This document shows, piece after piece, positions 29,115 to 36,952 of a stretch of 39,755 nucleotides of DNA. A program made the position numbers and the translations under genes. The stretch is taken from IMG/VR virus record IMGVR_UViG_3300050821_005838, positions 1-39,755 of that record. One strand, written 5' to 3'. The notes under the pieces were generated by a model that saw only the letters and a list, made by a program, of their open reading frames with translations, was not told the DNA's origin and ran no database searches. Source of the stretch: a virus. Positions within the stretch are counted from its first letter, which is position 1; every line of letters begins with the position of its first letter.

Positions 29115-29675
29115 ATGAACTTTTCTGATTTGCAGGGAAAGACTTTCACGAAAGTCGAGAAGATCAACGACGACGAAATCGTTTTCGATGAAGGAAATGG
29201 CAGGGCATACCGACTTTATCACATGCAGGATTGCTGCGAGGAGGTCGTAATCGACGATATTTGCGGAGATTTGTCCGACCTCATCGGCGCACCTATTCTT
29301 CAGGCTGAAGAGTCGGTGAGTGATGATACGCCGATTGGTGCTTCAGATGATGTCTACGACAGCAATACGTGGACGTTCTACAAATTAGCTACGATCAAGG
29401 GTCGCGTGACGATTCGTTGGCATGGCGGGTCGAATGGATATTACAGCGAGTCGGTTGACTTCGAATGGATTGACCCCGACAAGGACTTGCCTCTGCTCAC
29501 TCGGCTTGTTGAGCGAGGCCCTATTATCGCGAGACATACGCATGAAGAGCACACCCTGGTTGGATTCGGGTATGCGCAATATTATAACAATGATGTCCCT
29601 CAAACGATGATTCGCGCGACGGATGTAGGGCGCAGGATAGTTGGTCGGGACGATGCCCAGCCTAACATTCAATAG
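29115..29675 (+). CDS. DUF7448-like phage protein, 186 aa
   Basis: The ATG overlaps the stop of the terminase-start remnant (ATGA). The N-terminal half has RLYHMQDCCEEVVIDDICGD followed by DLIGAPILQAEE, the DUF7448 pattern found in many phages, function unknown. The C-terminal half differs in style and may be a second small domain. It ends in the true terminase start, so it probably entered by junction duplication. Confidence 0.7.
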   Translation: MNFSDLQGKTFTKVEKINDDEIVFDEGNGRAYRLYHMQDCCEEVVIDDICGDLSDLIGAPILQAEESVSDDTPIGASDDVYDSNTWTFYKLATIKGRVTIRWHGGSNGYYSESVDFEWIDPDKDLPLLTRLVERGPIIARHTHEEHTLVGFGYAQYYNNDVPQTMIRATDVGRRIVGRDDAQPNIQ

Positions 29676-30969
29676 GCCGGACCTCTACCCGAAGCAATTC
29701 AGCGCGATCTACGACCCGCATCGTTATTCGCTGATCGAGGCATCGACCAAGGCCGGCAAAACTATCGGATGCATTATTTGGATAGTTGAAAGGGCGCTCT
29801 GCGGCCAGCCCGAACAGAATTTCTGGTGGATAGCTCCTGTTAGCGATCAGGCGTTGATCGCCTTCAACCGAATGAAACAATACATTCCGAGGGAGCTTTT
29901 CGCCGTCGATATGACGCGGAAAATCATTAAACTCGCGAATGGTGCTAAGATTTGGTTCAAATCAGGCGACAAGCCGAACTCTCTCTACGGTGAGGACGTG
30001 TATGCGGCGGTGATCGACGAAGCGTCTCGATTCAAGGAAGAGGCTTACATCGCGATCCGGTCGACATTGACCTATACCAAGGGGCCGATCCGCATCATCG
30101 GGAACGTGCGTGGAAGTAAGAACTGGTTTTACCGGATGGCGAGAAAGGCCCAGCGCGATCAATTGCTGGGCATTACTAGCGAGATGGGCTACCACAAGAT
30201 TGTAGCCGCCGATGCCGTCGCTGCCGGGGTGCTTGAGCAGCAGGAAATCGACGATGCCCGCGGCCAGATGCCCGAGGCGTGGTTTCGCGAACTCTACTAT
30301 GCCGAACCGTCGGCTGACGGCGGGAATCCTTTCGGGCTACAGCACATCGAGGCTTGCGTAAAGCCGGACCTCGGCGGCGGGGTTTGTTCGAAAAAGCCGC
30401 CTCGCGCCTGGGGATGGGATATCGCCAGGTCTCATGACTTCTTCGCAGGCATCGCCCTTGATGAGGATGGCGCGGTATGTCGCTTCGTTCATCACCAAGG
30501 CATGCCGTGGGGTGAAATTACCAACACAATCGTTCAAGCACACAAGGATGGCACGGCCGGACTAGTCGACTCGACCGGCAGCGGCGATCAGATCGTTGAG
30601 GACGCTCAGAGACGACTCAGCGGGATAGGACCGAATGAGTTTTGCAATCTGCAAGGCTACGTGTTCACCAATGCTTCTAAACAAAGGCTGATGGAAGGAT
30701 TGGCGCATGCGATCCAGACCCGGACGGTCTGGTACCCGGAGGGGGTTATCAAGGACGAATTAGAACAGTTTGAATTTATAATATCATTGCCTAGCACGGG
30801 CTCGGTACCGATAGTGCGATACTCGGCACCGGCTGGTTACCACGACGACTGCGTGTGTGCCCTAGCTCTAGCGAGGACGTGCTTTTCCGTAGTTCCCTCC
30901 CCGGTTATGGTGTCGCCGGAATTGCTGCGCCGAGTCGCGTCGATGCCTCGACGGAGGCCAAATTTATAG
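29653..30969 (+). CDS. terL: Terminase large subunit, 438 aa
   Basis: The ATG at 29653 is chosen because the duplicated copy at 29068 also begins there. Walker A ASTKAGKT (30-37), Walker B AAVIDEASRF (118-127), IIGNVRG as coupling motif, then nuclease residues in GWDIARSHDF, GLVDSTGSGD and GYHDDCVCA. It packages DNA into the prohead and cuts it. Overlaps the preceding gene by 23 bases. Confidence 0.9.
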   Translation: MPSLTFNRPDLYPKQFSAIYDPHRYSLIEASTKAGKTIGCIIWIVERALCGQPEQNFWWIAPVSDQALIAFNRMKQYIPRELFAVDMTRKIIKLANGAKIWFKSGDKPNSLYGEDVYAAVIDEASRFKEEAYIAIRSTLTYTKGPIRIIGNVRGSKNWFYRMARKAQRDQLLGITSEMGYHKIVAADAVAAGVLEQQEIDDARGQMPEAWFRELYYAEPSADGGNPFGLQHIEACVKPDLGGGVCSKKPPRAWGWDIARSHDFFAGIALDEDGAVCRFVHHQGMPWGEITNTIVQAHKDGTAGLVDSTGSGDQIVEDAQRRLSGIGPNEFCNLQGYVFTNASKQRLMEGLAHAIQTRTVWYPEGVIKDELEQFEFIISLPSTGSVPIVRYSAPAGYHDDCVCALALARTCFSVVPSPVMVSPELLRRVASMPRRRPNL

Positions 30970-30982
30970 GAGTCCGGCGGCT

Positions 30983-31258
30983 ATGTGGGAGGTGGCGGCG
31001 TTCTGCTCCGTCCTTGTCCTTCTTTTGGTGGCCGGCATCGTCATCCAGCGCGGGTTTACCTACGACAAGGGCTTTCGCGACGGCCAGCAAGAGATGTTCT
31101 TTCGGATGCAGGCGGAAAATTTGAAGTTTGCCGAAGACCTCGCCCGGCAGGAAGAGTACCGAAACGACCGGCGGGTCTGCCCGCATTGCCGGCTACCGCA
31201 TTCGATTGTGACGGACTGCACGCCGGACTCCGCACGCGTCGCCTACGATAAGACTTAA
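30983..31258 (+). CDS. Membrane-anchored small protein, 91 aa
   Basis: One N-terminal hydrophobic helix (about 5-21), a helical middle (GFRDGQQEMFFRMQAENLKF) and CPHCRLPH near the end. AGGAGTCCGGCGGCT precedes the ATG. Unknown role. Confidence 0.6.
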   Translation: MWEVAAFCSVLVLLLVAGIVIQRGFTYDKGFRDGQQEMFFRMQAENLKFAEDLARQEEYRNDRRVCPHCRLPHSIVTDCTPDSARVAYDKT

Positions 31259-31354
31259 AAACGTCCCGCACTGTTGAGATCACGCAATCGCCAATTGGAG
31301 AATCGGGCGGGGGCTGGTACAGCGCTGCATTCCTCTTCAGATCCTCCTTGGTTG

Positions 31355-31388
31355 CCGCCGCCGGGTATGCCCATCCGGCGGCGGTTTT
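31355..31388 (+). terminator. Intrinsic terminator after the terminase block
   Basis: A perfect 10-bp stem CCGCCGCCGG / CCGGCGGCGG with a 10-base loop, followed by TTTT. The gap 31259-31354 upstream has no clear gene. Confidence 0.82.
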
Positions 31389-31411
31389 CATTTGGGCCAA
31401 CATGATTTAAT

Positions 31412-31427
31412 TCAAGTTGAAACTTGA
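31412..31427. promoter_or_regulatory. Palindrome upstream of the portal gene
   Basis: TCAAGTT-GA-AACTTGA, a perfect 7-bp inverted repeat 17 bases before the portal ATG and after the terminator. An operator or a promoter-associated site for the head operon is possible; no clear -35/-10 pair was found. Confidence 0.45.
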
Positions 31428-31444
31428 TTGATGGGGCTGATTCG

Positions 31445-33691
31445 ATGGGATGGGGCGGCGCGCGTAAAGGCGCGGGGCGGCGCAAGCCGGTAGACAATCG
31501 ACCACAGCCGATGTTCTCGGACGCCTCGGTGCAGGCAATCATCGAGATGGTGCGGGAGTCCCGCGACCGTGCCGAGCAGCGACGTCGCGGCCCGGAGTGG
31601 AATCCATACATCATCCGGCCAGAGAAGTTCGGGCCTGCGGCCGAGCATATCAAGCAGCACAAACGATCGCTGGCGATGGACTCCAATACTGCGCTGATGG
31701 CCGCCAATGCCGTGCAAGTTGGGAACTGGGCCGGTGGTGGCGGCGGCGACGCTGGAATGTTGTTCCTAGGCTATTCATTTCTTTCTGACCTTGTTCAACG
31801 TGCCGAGTACCGCCTGTTCGGCGAGATCATGTCGGAGGAGATGACGCGCAAGTTCATCGATATCCGCGGCACCGACGACGAATCAATGAAGGAGACGGAG
31901 AAAGAGGACAAAGAAGACGGCGAGACCGACGCCCAAGACGAGGTGCCGCAGTTTAAATCTACGCCGGAACCGAAAGAAGAGAAGAAGCCGAGAAGCGACG
32001 GCCGCAACAAGGAGATAGAGCGCAAGATCGTCGAGCTTCGCCAGTTCGCCGAGGAAATCAAGTTGCGGGAAGTTTTCAAGACACTCGCCGGGCATGACCA
32101 GACATTTGGGATCGGGCATCTATACCTCGATCTGGAAGGGGCGAACGTAGACGATATCCGCGATCCGGAAAACGCGATGTCGATCGGCAACGGCCGGGAT
32201 AAGATCAGCGAGGGCAAACTATCTGCTGGCTGCCTGCGCGGACTCCGCACTATTGAACCTGTCTGGTGCTATCCAATCGCCTACAACGCGAACAACCCGC
32301 TGTCGCCGGATTGGTACAATCCGCAAGTCTGGTACGTGATGGGCGCGGAGATCCATAAGACGCGGCTTATTCCGTTCATCGGTCGGCCCATTCCGGACAT
32401 CCTCAAGCCGGCCTATGCATTCGGTGGCTTGCCGATGACGCAGATGGCGCAGCCCTATGTCGACATCTGGCTCCGCACACGGCAAAGCGTCGCCGACTTA
32501 ATCCATAACTTTTCGACGCCGGTACTACAGACCAACATGGGCACTATCGTGCAGCCCGGCGGGGCCGGCGGCGGTGGTGGAGACGTCGTCGCGCGCATGA
32601 TGTTATTCAACATGCTTCGTGACAATCAGGACATGCTCATCGTCGATAAAGCGACGGAAGATTTCAAGAATATTGCGGTTCCGTTAAGCACCCTTGATGC
32701 GCTCCAGGCCCAGGCGCAAGAGCATATGTGTGCGGTCGCCCGCATCCCGACAGTGAAGTTTACGGGTATCCAGCCGGCAGGATTGAACGCGACCAGCGAA
32801 GGCGAATTGCGTGCATTCAATGACACCGTTCATGGCCAACAGGAACATTTGTTCCGGTCGGGCCTGACGACCGTGCTCGATATCATGATGATTTCGCTGT
32901 GGGGCAAGCGCGACGAGGACATAACGTTTGACTTCGAACCGCTGCACGAAATGACCGAGCTAGAAAAGTCCGATGCAAAGAAAAAGGAAGCCGAGACGGA
33001 TCAAATCCGGATCGACAGCGGCGTCGTCAGCCCGGAAGAAGTTCGGTCGAAGCTCGTCGCCGATCCCGACTCTGGCTTCCACGGCCTCGATCCCGACGAC
33101 GTACCCGAGATGCTGGAGGAAGAAGCGGGCGGCCTCATTCCGCCGGGCTCGGGCAAGGGCTTGGAGGCGGTGCTCGGCGGCGGCGCGAAACCAAAACCGA
33201 AACCAGACTCAAGCGAAGATCAGGCCATGGATGGGGGCGAACCCATGTCGACCTTTAGCGCTGCGTGGCGGGCGGCGATAGACAAGGATCGTCTGGGATA
33301 TCTAAGGGGCTTGAGCCGTTTCTATATCGAGAAAGACCTCGATCAGTGGCACTCGGAGTACGACCCGGACACCGATGAGATCGTGGTGCAGCAGAAGCTT
33401 CTCGCCGACCCGCTGCACGAACAGACGCGAACGCTGCTGCACGAGGCCGGACACCGCGGACAATACCTCAAGGACAAGTCCGTATTCCGGAAATTCAAGC
33501 AACTCGGTCTCGACACAATTGAACACTTTGAGGCGATGGCTAACGCCACTCATATGCATGACTTCCGCCGTATCCATCACGTTGACGACAAGTCCGGTGA
33601 GGTATTTGCCGAGAGTTATGCGCGATTCTGTCTCGGGATGGAGATGCCGGCCGCATTGAAGGCGTTCTGGACGAAACTCACAACGATATAA
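31445..33691 (+). CDS. Portal protein (DUF1073 type) with C-terminal HEAGH domain, 748 aa
   Basis: The ATG at 31445 has GGGG upstream; a TTG at 31424 is possible. The N-terminal GGARKGAGR stretch resembles small-terminase starts. The portal core runs about 95-590, with FLSDLVQRAEYRLFGEIM, FNMLRDNQDMLIVDKA and KFTGIQPAGLNATSEGE. After a linker rich in Lys-Pro, residues about 600-748 form an added domain with LLHEAGHRGQYL (HEAGH at 666-670) and later GEVFAESYARF, the HExxH...E layout of a zinc metallopeptidase. Portals of this family are sometimes fused to other C-terminal domains; a peptidase is unusual. The portal forms the DNA gate of the head. Confidence 0.82.
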   Translation: MGWGGARKGAGRRKPVDNRPQPMFSDASVQAIIEMVRESRDRAEQRRRGPEWNPYIIRPEKFGPAAEHIKQHKRSLAMDSNTALMAANAVQVGNWAGGGGGDAGMLFLGYSFLSDLVQRAEYRLFGEIMSEEMTRKFIDIRGTDDESMKETEKEDKEDGETDAQDEVPQFKSTPEPKEEKKPRSDGRNKEIERKIVELRQFAEEIKLREVFKTLAGHDQTFGIGHLYLDLEGANVDDIRDPENAMSIGNGRDKISEGKLSAGCLRGLRTIEPVWCYPIAYNANNPLSPDWYNPQVWYVMGAEIHKTRLIPFIGRPIPDILKPAYAFGGLPMTQMAQPYVDIWLRTRQSVADLIHNFSTPVLQTNMGTIVQPGGAGGGGGDVVARMMLFNMLRDNQDMLIVDKATEDFKNIAVPLSTLDALQAQAQEHMCAVARIPTVKFTGIQPAGLNATSEGELRAFNDTVHGQQEHLFRSGLTTVLDIMMISLWGKRDEDITFDFEPLHEMTELEKSDAKKKEAETDQIRIDSGVVSPEEVRSKLVADPDSGFHGLDPDDVPEMLEEEAGGLIPPGSGKGLEAVLGGGAKPKPKPDSSEDQAMDGGEPMSTFSAAWRAAIDKDRLGYLRGLSRFYIEKDLDQWHSEYDPDTDEIVVQQKLLADPLHEQTRTLLHEAGHRGQYLKDKSVFRKFKQLGLDTIEHFEAMANATHMHDFRRIHHVDDKSGEVFAESYARFCLGMEMPAALKAFWTKLTTI

Positions 33692-33703
33692 AAGGGGCAG
33701 GAA

Positions 33704-33784
33704 ATGGCCGCTGGGCTTGCCGTATTTGGCGTCGTACTCGTTGTCAGCATAATCATCGTTGCGGCGACCTATTGGTATGAATAA
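33704..33784 (+). CDS. Single-helix membrane microprotein, 26 aa
   Basis: AAAGGGGCAGGAA precedes the ATG. The peptide is almost all hydrophobic (MAAGLAVFGVVLVVSIIIVA) and ends in TYWYE, comparable to the microproteins near 2115-2838. Confidence 0.52.
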   Translation: MAAGLAVFGVVLVVSIIIVAATYWYE

Positions 33785-33812
33785 CGGGGGACTGTAGGAC
33801 TCCGGGCTGGAC

Positions 33813-33843
33813 AAACGAACTACTTTGGGGGAGTAGTTCGTTT
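33813..33843 (+). promoter_or_regulatory. Perfect 12-bp hairpin abutting a ribosome binding site
   Basis: AAACGAACTACT pairs with AGTAGTTCGTTT around a TTGGGGG loop. GGAGG follows directly at 33844-33848, then the ATG at 33857. Too little T downstream for a standard terminator; translational or RNA-stability control is plausible. Confidence 0.6.
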
Positions 33844-33856
33844 GGAGGCGATTCAC

Positions 33857-34087
33857 ATGCCTAAGACCTATTATGGCCCGCTGCCAAATCCCATCGACTG
33901 GCTTAATCCTCAAGAATTGCCAGGACCAGATAATCGCATGGTGCGCTGCGTGTTGCCCGACTATTCGGAATGCCCGGCCAAAACGCCTGCCGCCTGCATC
34001 TGCTATCAATATCAGAAGATATCGGTGCCTGAGTTTGGGGACCTCTACGAGCAGAAGTACCGAGCAAAGTACGGGCATTCAGAATGA
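33857..34087 (+). CDS. Small protein, 76 aa
   Basis: TTTGGAGGCGATTCAC precedes the ATG. MPKTYYGPLPNPIDWL shares its opening with the protein at 16431 (MNPKTYYGPDPFD). Cysteines occur in RCVL, SECP, and ACICYQ. Unknown function. Confidence 0.6.
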   Translation: MPKTYYGPLPNPIDWLNPQELPGPDNRMVRCVLPDYSECPAKTPAACICYQYQKISVPEFGDLYEQKYRAKYGHSE

Positions 34088-34230
34088 CGAGTCCTGACGA
34101 CGACGAAAAAGAAGACGAAGAAAGACAGACTCAAATCGATGAGATGATTTGCGAGTTAGCTCTAATGTTTGGAGTTGATCTCAAGAAATCCGCTCCGAAC
34201 TATCCATTTCGGCGCCGAGAAATTGAATGA
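34084..34230 (+). CDS. Small acidic protein, 48 aa
   Basis: ATGA overlaps at both ends. A highly acidic start (MTSPDDDEKEDEERQ) and a basic end (FRRREIE). No motif. Confidence 0.55.
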   Translation: MTSPDDDEKEDEERQTQIDEMICELALMFGVDLKKSAPNYPFRRREIE

Positions 34231-34436
34231 CAGCCGAGCAGAAGGACTGGCTGGATTCGCACCGCGCCGCTGGCTACCGCGCGCTGGGCAAGCCGCCTGG
34301 CGCCCAAGCCCGGTATGTCAAAATCGGCGCGCTCTATCCTGACGGTTCGTTTGAACTGAAGCAGTCGCGGACCCACCGCTACCAGAAGATCGAGGCAGGC
34401 ATGTTCGAGGTCGGCGTTCTGGAAATGATGCCATGA
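34227..34436 (+). CDS. Small basic protein, 69 aa
   Basis: ATGA overlap with the previous gene. Helical start (AEQKDWLDSHRAAGYRALGK), then a strand-rich half (ARYVKIGALYPDGSFEL). Unrecognised. Confidence 0.6.
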   Translation: MTAEQKDWLDSHRAAGYRALGKPPGAQARYVKIGALYPDGSFELKQSRTHRYQKIEAGMFEVGVLEMMP

Positions 34437-34666
34437 AAATCACTGAGTTCCCGAACAAATTGATTTCATATGGATTCAATGGCCGATCCGGCGCTAGAAT
34501 TTCAGTAGGCGTATCCGACGACGGACTAACTCGAATCTATTTTCCGGGCTGTATCGAAGCAGTGATTGTCTCTCACGGACATCCGATTTCAATCGATGTC
34601 AGCGGCAATGGTCCGGGACCGGATGTGGCTGTCCTGATTGAAGCCTTTCGAGAAAGGACTTTTTGA
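34433..34666 (+). CDS. Small β-rich protein, 77 aa
   Basis: ATGA overlap at its start and TGATG at its end. KLISYGFNGRSGARISVGVS and RIYFPGCIEAVIVS suggest a β sandwich; no family recognised. Confidence 0.58.
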   Translation: MKITEFPNKLISYGFNGRSGARISVGVSDDGLTRIYFPGCIEAVIVSHGHPISIDVSGNGPGPDVAVLIEAFRERTF

Positions 34667-34947
34667 TGGGAGATGTGATCCAATTCCGCAAACCCGAGAA
34701 GCGGCGACAGAACTACCTGAATGTCTATTATCTGTCGTCCATGACCATGGAGCACTTTCTAAAAGGCGATCGAGGCGTGTTTACGGTTACGCCTGACGGA
34801 ATAGCGACGTTCTCTACTATTAGGCATTCGCCAGAGATCGATCGATGGCCGGACGCTGGAATAAATTGGACGCTTCTAGGCGCGATCACGTTTGGTCTCG
34901 CGATATGGGCGGCGGCCATCGCGTTCGCATGGAGCGAATTTAGGTGA
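34666..34947 (+). CDS. Membrane-anchored small protein, 93 aa
   Basis: TGATG overlap at the start. A basic soluble N-terminus (MGDVIQFRKPEKRRQN) and one hydrophobic helix near the C-terminus (LLGAITFGLAIWAAAIAFAW). Unknown. Confidence 0.58.
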   Translation: MGDVIQFRKPEKRRQNYLNVYYLSSMTMEHFLKGDRGVFTVTPDGIATFSTIRHSPEIDRWPDAGINWTLLGAITFGLAIWAAAIAFAWSEFR

Positions 34948-35174
34948 AAACAACCATTTCCCTGACTTGCAAAGACAAGCACGGCCGCCGTGCAATCATC
35001 CAAGCAGAATCTAAAAATGGATGGATTCCGTTTGAGAAAGAACACGCAGGCCAAATGGATGACTTTGTCATTTACGAGATTTGCGAGGTTGAGCAAACTA
35101 GCGAAACCGTCAATCAAAAATTCGGCGGGTATTATCAGTCCACGATAAAAAAAGGAAAAGTCCGTGAAGGCTAG
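34944..35174 (+). CDS. Small protein, 76 aa, GTG start
   Basis: Begins at GTGA, overlapping the preceding stop. Strand-rich start (KTTISLTCKDKHGRR) and basic end. Its 3' end overlaps the head morphogenesis gene by 11 bases. Confidence 0.55.
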   Translation: MKTTISLTCKDKHGRRAIIQAESKNGWIPFEKEHAGQMDDFVIYEICEVEQTSETVNQKFGGYYQSTIKKGKVREG

Positions 35175-35946
35175 GACCATTGCTGCGGTCCAACCCAACG
35201 CCGGCATCCGTGCAGCCTACCGGAAGAAACTGCTTCGGCTGGTCGACGACATGATCGTTTCTTATGAGCACTGGCTGCTAGCCTCGTATCGTCGCAATCC
35301 GCCGGCCATGGCACAGGACGCAACGCCGTCGAAGGAATTAGAGCGCGCGCTGAAACAACTCGCCCGCCGCTGGGAAAAGAACTTCACGGAAATGGCGTGG
35401 AAGATGGGCGGATGGTTCGCTCAATCGATCGAAAAGCGCAGCCGTGCAGCGCTGATGACTATGATGAAGAAGGCCGGGTGGACCGTGCGTTTCACGATGA
35501 CGCGGCAAATGCGCGACGTCTCTAACGCTATCGTTACGGAGAACGTCGGGCTCATCAAATCAATCCCTCAGCAGTTTCACACGCAGATCGAAGGCATGGT
35601 GATGCGCTCGGTGGCGCGAGGCCGTGACCTCGGCACGCTGCGCAAGGATCTGCAGAAGACATTCCACACGACACGCAAGCGCGCCGAACTCATCGCCCGC
35701 GATCAGAACAACAAGGCGACAAACCAACTAGCGCGCGTGCGTCAACTAGAGATGGGGATCACACAAGCAGTGTGGATGCATAGCGCGGCGGGGAAACAGC
35801 CGCGCCCGACGCACGTTGCCAATAACGGGAAAGTCTTTGATTTGGGGACCGGCTGGTACGACCCAGCCGAAAAGAAGCATATCCTGCCGGGGGAGCTAAT
35901 AAATTGCCGTTGCACTTCACGTCCGGTGGTGAAGGGATTCAACTGA
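35164..35946 (+). CDS. Mu F-like head morphogenesis protein, 260 aa
   Basis: AAAAGGAAAAGTCC precedes the GTG at 35164. The C-terminal domain shows RAELIARDQNNKATNQLARV, WMHSAAGKQPRPTHV, and LPGELINCRCTSRPVV, the Mu F/SPP1 gp7-type signature. The N-terminal 120 residues are helical. Assists assembly of the head with the portal. Confidence 0.85.
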   Translation: MKARTIAAVQPNAGIRAAYRKKLLRLVDDMIVSYEHWLLASYRRNPPAMAQDATPSKELERALKQLARRWEKNFTEMAWKMGGWFAQSIEKRSRAALMTMMKKAGWTVRFTMTRQMRDVSNAIVTENVGLIKSIPQQFHTQIEGMVMRSVARGRDLGTLRKDLQKTFHTTRKRAELIARDQNNKATNQLARVRQLEMGITQAVWMHSAAGKQPRPTHVANNGKVFDLGTGWYDPAEKKHILPGELINCRCTSRPVVKGFN

Positions 35947-35957
35947 AAGGGCTTGAA

Positions 35958-36179
35958 ATGGCAAGGCGGAAAATTCCAACCAGGGGCACTAAAACACCGG
36001 AAGGCACTCGGCAGATATCAACGAAATGGCCTGAAGAAATATTTCAGAGAGTTGATGCGGTAGCAGATACAATGAAATTGTCGTTTGCTGAACTCAACCG
36101 TGCCATTGTCATCAAGGTTCTTCCCGCTCTAGAGAGAGGTGAGACTCTGGATTATGTTGCAAGTCGGGGATCGGGTTAG
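35958..36179 (+). CDS. Ribbon-helix-helix-like protein, 73 aa
   Basis: AAAGGGCTTGAA precedes the ATG. A basic N-terminal arm followed by RQISTKWPEEIFQRVDAVA and a helix with LSFAELNRAIV resembles the Arc/MetJ strand-helix-helix order. May regulate late genes. Overlaps the next start by 26 bases. Confidence 0.55.
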   Translation: MARRKIPTRGTKTPEGTRQISTKWPEEIFQRVDAVADTMKLSFAELNRAIVIKVLPALERGETLDYVASRGSG

Positions 36180-36351
36180 GCTGACCGACTACGTTGCTAA
36201 GTCGTATCAAAGCAACCGAAAACACAAAGTTGTATGGGCCGCACGCCGCGGGACGATAAACCGCATCACGGCGCGCGGCTTTGCTCTGGTGGTGTGGGAC
36301 GACAAGAAATATCCCGACCCGTGGGATGTCAGGGCATTGGTGAAGGTTTGA
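36154..36351 (+). CDS. Predicted SH3-like small protein, 65 aa
   Basis: ATG at 36154; GTG 36139 is an alternative. MLQVGDRVRLTDYVAKSYQS, GTINRITARGFALVVWDD and a final VRALVKV give a β-barrel pattern typical of KOW/SH3-like phage proteins. Function unknown. Confidence 0.58.
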   Translation: MLQVGDRVRLTDYVAKSYQSNRKHKVVWAARRGTINRITARGFALVVWDDKKYPDPWDVRALVKV

Positions 36352-36364
36352 ATTTGGCGGCGGC

Positions 36365-36535
36365 GTGAAAGAATCGCCCATCAGCACCTCGGACTATAAC
36401 GGGATTAAGTTGCCCGCTCTGGTCACAGCATACGGACTGTCGAGGAAATCATGTCCGTTAAGCCGAGTCGCGCTCGGCCCGCCAAATGCCTTTCTTCTAG
36501 ATAAGATATGCGCCGTCGGGCGCCGGGTTGGGTAG
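36365..36535 (+). CDS. Possible small ORF, 56 aa (weak)
   Basis: A GTG-initiated frame in the gap 36352-36718 with no ribosome binding site. Composition is only partly natural (RVALGPPNAFLLDKICAVG). Its end overlaps the tRNA-like element. The hairpin GCCGAG-5-CTCGGC (about 36459-36475) lies inside it. Confidence 0.25.
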   Translation: MKESPISTSDYNGIKLPALVTAYGLSRKSCPLSRVALGPPNAFLLDKICAVGRRVG

Positions 36536-36579
36536 CGGGCTCATACTCCGCGACGGGAGTTCAACTCTCTCCGCTCGCA
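36516..36579 (+). tRNA. tRNA-like element with CAT anticodon and no D-arm
   Basis: The anticodon stem GCGGG/TCCGC (36535-36539, 36547-36551) encloses CTCATAC, with CAT at 36542-36544, T33 and A37 in place. The T arm GGGAG-TTCAACT-CTCTC (36555-36571) pairs fully, including one G-T. The acceptor TCGGGCG (36516-36522) pairs with CGCTCGC (36572-36578) except at the first position, with A as discriminator. Only 12 bases remain for the D region, too few for a normal D-arm, and the variable loop has 3 bases. CCA is not encoded. It may be a degenerate tRNA, a mimic, or an attachment-site remnant. Confidence 0.4.
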
Positions 36580-36718
36580 CATACTTTGACGGTTCCGTGC
36601 ATGCCGTGATACCAAAAGCCGACTCTAACGGGGGCGGATCATGGCGGCGGCTTTCAACGCCTTCATTTCCGGCATCTAGTCGTTTTGACGATTCGCAGCG
36701 TCGTGATATTTCCGACGC

Positions 36719-36952
36719 ATGCGCTCCCTTAAACTGACAACTCCGATTGGCGAACTCCCGGATTGGCATTTTGCCACGGGCGGACTCCCCGGCGTGTCTG
36801 ATGAAGACATGAGGCATTTTGAAGCCGGGGCGCTTCCTGACGTCTGCATTGATGCGATTGTCGAGATTGCCTGCGAGGAGATCCGGAAGCTTGCGACCGT
36901 GGATGTCCCAGGCGTTCAGGAGTGGATGAGCCCGCAGCGGAGGTCGAATTGA
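36719..36952 (+). CDS. Small acidic protein, 77 aa
   Basis: ATG at 36719 with no strong ribosome binding site. A helical, acidic C-terminal half (DVCIDAIVEIACEEIRKL) follows the first 35 residues. Its stop overlaps the DUF2213 start. The upstream gap from 36580 has only a 12-codon ORF (36641-36679). Confidence 0.55.
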   Translation: MRSLKLTTPIGELPDWHFATGGLPGVSDEDMRHFEAGALPDVCIDAIVEIACEEIRKLATVDVPGVQEWMSPQRRSN

